Below, in pieces: positions 5,988 to 7,066 of a DNA stretch of 7,066 nt. The DNA lies in NCBI GenBank assembly GCA_016840305.1, contig JAEOSP010000634.1:1-7066 (forward strand), given 5' to 3'. The stretch comes from Candidatus Hodarchaeota archaeon (lineage in GTDB: Archaea; Asgardarchaeota; Heimdallarchaeia; Hodarchaeales; Hodarchaeaceae). The notes beneath the pieces were generated by a model. That model had not been told where the DNA came from, did not search any database, and saw nothing but the letters and a program-made list of their open reading frames with translations. Numbering within the stretch: the first letter of the stretch is position 1; every line of letters begins with the position of its first letter. A program made the translations under genes and the position numbers.

Positions 5988-6255
5988 CTTCCTTAACGTG
6001 GATTTTCTTGAGGAATCAAGTAAAGAAGTTAAAGAAGTCTATATTGATTTACAGGGGAGAAAGGGGACTTCTTTCTCTTACTTCTTTAACCTCGGGGTTT
6101 CGGTAAAGAAGTGTTTTATTGTAAAATTTTAGTTAAAGAAGTTTAATTATTATATCTATAACTTATTTATCTTTTTTAACTACTACTCCTTAAGAATAAA
6201 AGTTAAAGAAGTCTTCATCTGTTATCTTGGAGGAGACTTTTTTAATTAAAGAAGT
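5987..6255. repeat. Iteron array GTTAAAGAAGT, putative replication origin
   Basis: The 11-bp motif GTTAAAGAAGT is exact at 6028-6038, 6132-6142 and 6202-6212 (+) and at 6080-6090 (-). Close copies: GTAAAGAAGT at 6020-6029 and 6103-6112 (+), ATTAAAGAAGT at 6245-6255 (+), ACTTCCTTAAC at 5987-5997 (-), and a partial ACTTCTTTC at 6067-6075 (-). Weaker minus-strand matches (9 of 11) occur at 6170-6180 and 6236-6246. The array begins at the stop of the DUF3987-like gene and contains no ORF. It has an AT-rich core, as expected for an iteron origin bound by the element's own initiator. It could also be a centromere for the ParB-like protein. Spacing is irregular (9, 74, 30, 70 and 43 bp between + copies). 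Confidence 0.6.
6113..6200. other. AT-rich segment inside the iteron array, possible unwinding element
   Basis: Between the iterons at 6103 and 6202 nearly all bases are A or T, with long runs such as 6143-6180. This is the most AT-dense part of the array and could serve as a DNA-unwinding element. The window as a whole is AT-rich, so the contrast is moderate. Confidence 0.35.
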
Positions 6256-6369
6256 AGCGTTTCATATCCTAATATCAATATCTTCATCATTTATTTTAAA
6301 GCTGGGCAGGTATTTTGACGTTTTAACACGATACCTATAAATAGTCTGAGTGACAAATATTATCACGAT
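6256..6369 (+). promoter_or_regulatory. Promoter region of the second Sm-like unit, with AGGTAT/ATACCT dyad
   Basis: A good TATA box, CTATAAATAG, lies at 6335-6344, predicting transcription from about 6366. AGGTAT (6308-6313) and ATACCT (6331-6336) form an inverted repeat with a 17-nt spacer. The right half-site touches the TATA box, so a bound protein would block TBP. The half-sites equal those of the fused palindrome at 1737-1748. Confidence 0.45.
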
Positions 6370-6504
6370 ATGGGGTTGAGAAGAGTAATAGAAACCGATA
6401 ACTGGATTTATCGCATTGAATTATTGGGGAGAAACACTAAAAAGAGGATTTCTAATTCGAAAGATTTCAGAAGGAAGAAAAATGCCAGGGAACATCATGA
6501 ATAG
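6370..6504 (+). CDS. Short basic ORF overlapping the second Sm-like gene
   Basis: ATG 6370 lies about 30 nt after the centre of the CTATAAATAG box, so the transcript would begin only a few bases upstream, a leader typical of archaea. It encodes 44 residues ending at TAG 6502-6504. There is a hydrophobic core (NWIYRIELLG, 11-20) followed by a strongly basic tail (TKKRISNSKDFRRKKNAR, 23-40), with 13 K/R in total. It overlaps the downstream Sm-like gene by 23 nt in another frame. It resembles no family I recognise. A nucleic-acid-binding peptide or a leader ORF controlling the Sm-like gene are the possibilities. It may also be a chance frame. Confidence 0.35.
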   Translation: MGLRRVIETDNWIYRIELLGRNTKKRISNSKDFRRKKNAREHHE

Positions 6505-6691
6505 ATGCATAGGTAAATACTGCAAGATTGTTACCAAAGAACCAGGTGAGGAAAAAGCGAATGTGGTTACTGGCATTGTTAAGGATATTGACCACGATGA
6601 GGGATTTATTATTGTTGAATCTAAGCATGGCATAGGACTTGTGAATATTAAAACAGTAATTGCGATAAAACCAAGAGATATAGAGGACTAG
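6482..6691 (+). CDS. Small Sm-like protein, copy 2
   Basis: This 69-aa protein from ATG 6482 shows the same plan as the protein at 4468: IMNRCIGKYCKIVTKEPG, then VVTGIVKDIDHDEGFIIVES, then GIGLVNIKTVIAIKP. The G-x-V-x-D-I-D-x-D turn and the final I-x-x-V-x-A-I-x-P strand match the Sm1/Sm2 pattern. It has a 4-5 residue insertion (EPGEEKAN) in the first loop. ATG 6482 is chosen over upstream starts because it aligns with the first residue of the paralogue and follows a weak AAGGA site (6471-6475). The gene lies just after the iteron array, so the two Sm-like genes bracket the ATPase and origin. Whether it binds RNA, DNA or its paralogue is not visible. Confidence 0.55.
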   Translation: MPGNIMNRCIGKYCKIVTKEPGEEKANVVTGIVKDIDHDEGFIIVESKHGIGLVNIKTVIAIKPRDIED

Positions 6692-6702
6692 TTATAAGCT
6701 GT

Positions 6703-6843
6703 TTACATCTCCCTTCCTTTCTTTTTTATCAGGATGGGAGTCTCTCTACATTCTCTACAGATTTCATAACTTCCCCCACCAGGTTTATAGAAATAGTTCA
6801 TTCCCAGGTTTTGTCCACATCTAGGGCACTGTTTTGTAAGCAT
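6703..6843 (-). CDS. 46-aa zinc-ribbon protein
   Basis: On the minus strand, ATG at 6843-6841 runs to TAA at 6705-6703. Residues 6-10 are CPRCG and residues 29-32 are CREC, a C-x-x-C ... C-x-x-C pair with a 19-residue spacing, as in zinc ribbons. Between them is NYFYKPGGGSYEI, which fits a beta hairpin. The tail is basic (IKKKGRE). A TATA box, TATAAA, lies about 26 nt upstream, so the mRNA is predicted leaderless, which supports this start. Small zinc ribbons of this kind are common in archaea and their mobile elements, acting as DNA/RNA-binding or transcription-related factors; the specific role is unknown. It converges with the second Sm-like gene, with only 11 nt between the two stop codons. 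Confidence 0.6.
   Translation of the reverse strand: MLTKQCPRCGQNLGMNYFYKPGGGSYEICRECRETPILIKKKGREM
6713..6727 (+). terminator. T-rich tract after the second Sm-like gene
   Basis: A pyrimidine-rich stretch with TTTCTTTTTT (6718-6727) follows the stop codon at 6691 by about 20 nt, fitting an archaeal oligo-T terminator for the plus strand. It lies inside the end of the opposing zinc-ribbon gene, where it also encodes part of that protein's lysine-rich tail. Confidence 0.4.
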
Positions 6844-7000
6844 AATATTAGTTTGTGGGAATCTGGTTTATATCTCTTAGTGGTTCGTTGGTGAAAGTAT
6901 TAAAACTGATATTGTAAAAGGACCAATGAAAGGGAGGAAAGAATGAAAAGATTCTTTCAAAAGTAATGACCCCTCCAGATGATATTAAAGACACTCTGGT
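6844..7000. other. Intergenic region upstream of the zinc-ribbon gene
   Basis: Apart from the minus-strand TATA box, the plus strand shows a strong GGGAGG (6932-6937) before ATG 6943, but the frame is only 7 codons. Very short frames overlap in series: 6926-6946, 6943-6966 and 6966-7004, joined by ATGA and TAATG. None is long enough to call a gene; they may be remnants of a decayed gene. Confidence 0.3.
6867..6876 (-). promoter_or_regulatory. TATA box of the zinc-ribbon gene
   Basis: Read on the minus strand this is GAGATATAAA. Its centre, near 6870, is about 27 nt before the ATG at 6843, predicting a leaderless transcript. No ribosome site is seen, as expected. Confidence 0.5.
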
Positions 7001-7060
7001 TTAAAAAGGTATTGTATCTGGTTGTAATTCATCACCACAGATAGAACACAATCTAGTCAT
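7001..7060 (-). pseudogene. 19-residue CxxC peptide, possibly a truncated zinc-ribbon gene
   Basis: Minus-strand ATG 7060-7058 encodes MTRLCSICGDELQPDTIPF and then TAA at 7003-7001. The CSICGDEL knuckle closely resembles the N-terminal half of a zinc ribbon, like the neighbouring 46-aa protein, but the second cysteine pair is missing. In-frame TGA and TAA stand directly before the ATG, so there is no longer N-terminus. Either it is a real micropeptide that would need a partner to hold zinc, or it is a gene cut short. Its promoter lies outside the window. Confidence 0.25.
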
Positions 7061-7066
7061 TTATCA

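Noticed and set aside
5987..6255. CRISPR array
   Set aside because: Repeats are only 11 bp, occur in both orientations and have irregular spacing, with no cas genes; an iteron array fits better.
6416..6481. Upstream extension of the second Sm-like protein to a 91-aa form
   Set aside because: The extra 22 residues have no counterpart in the 62-aa paralogue, and ATG 6482 aligns with its first residue.
6851..7000. 50-codon stop-free stretch on the minus strand after the CxxC peptide's TAA, as a read-through continuation of it
   Set aside because: It has no cysteine pair to complete a zinc ribbon and runs through the promoter of the 46-aa gene; it looks non-coding.
1..7066. tRNA, rRNA or insertion-sequence ends
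   Set aside because: No cloverleaf-like T-arm sequence, rRNA stretch, transposase or terminal inverted repeat pair was recognised on either strand.

Overview
This is an AT-rich window (about one third G+C by eye) that reads as archaeal. Several genes have a TATA-like box about 26-30 nt before the start codon, so their transcripts would be leaderless or nearly so. Stop-start overlaps and GGAGG/GGTGA ribosome sites also occur. The partial gene at the left edge looks like the C-terminus of Pcc1, a subunit of the archaeal/eukaryotic KEOPS complex. A euryarchaeon of the methanogen type is my best guess, but the lineage is not settled by this sequence.

Layout. 1-126: 3' end of the putative pcc1 gene, probably host chromosome. 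190-1581: tyrosine recombinase with an unusual coiled-coil tail. 1582-1867: intergenic DNA with two perfect 12-bp palindromes, leading to a leaderless winged-helix gene (1868-2191). 2192-2386: a leader with three inverted repeats, two of them mutually exclusive. 2387-3529: a ParB-like protein whose C-terminal half resembles a DNA methyltransferase that has lost its catalytic motifs. 3534-4334: a highly divergent protein that can be matched by eye to the PCNA sliding-clamp fold. A T-rich terminator follows. 4468-4656 and 4656-5987: a small Sm-like protein overlapping a DUF3987-like replication ATPase with a C-terminal winged helix. 5987-6255: an array of about nine GTTAAAGAAGT-type iterons in both orientations, a candidate replication origin. 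6370-6691: a short basic ORF overlapping a second Sm-like gene. Beyond 6700 the minus strand carries a 46-aa zinc-ribbon protein and perhaps a shorter CxxC peptide.

Together this looks like the replication/maintenance core of an integrative plasmid or provirus sitting next to pcc1. The integrase would handle insertion, the winged-helix protein regulation, the ParB-like protein partition or DNA binding, the clamp-like protein processivity or recruitment, and the DUF3987 ATPase with the iterons initiation. The two Sm-like proteins flank the ATPase-iteron block. The roles are inferred from family resemblance seen by eye; no database search was possible. The most unusual parts are the clamp-like gene, the methyltransferase relic, the paired Sm-like genes and the iteron array.
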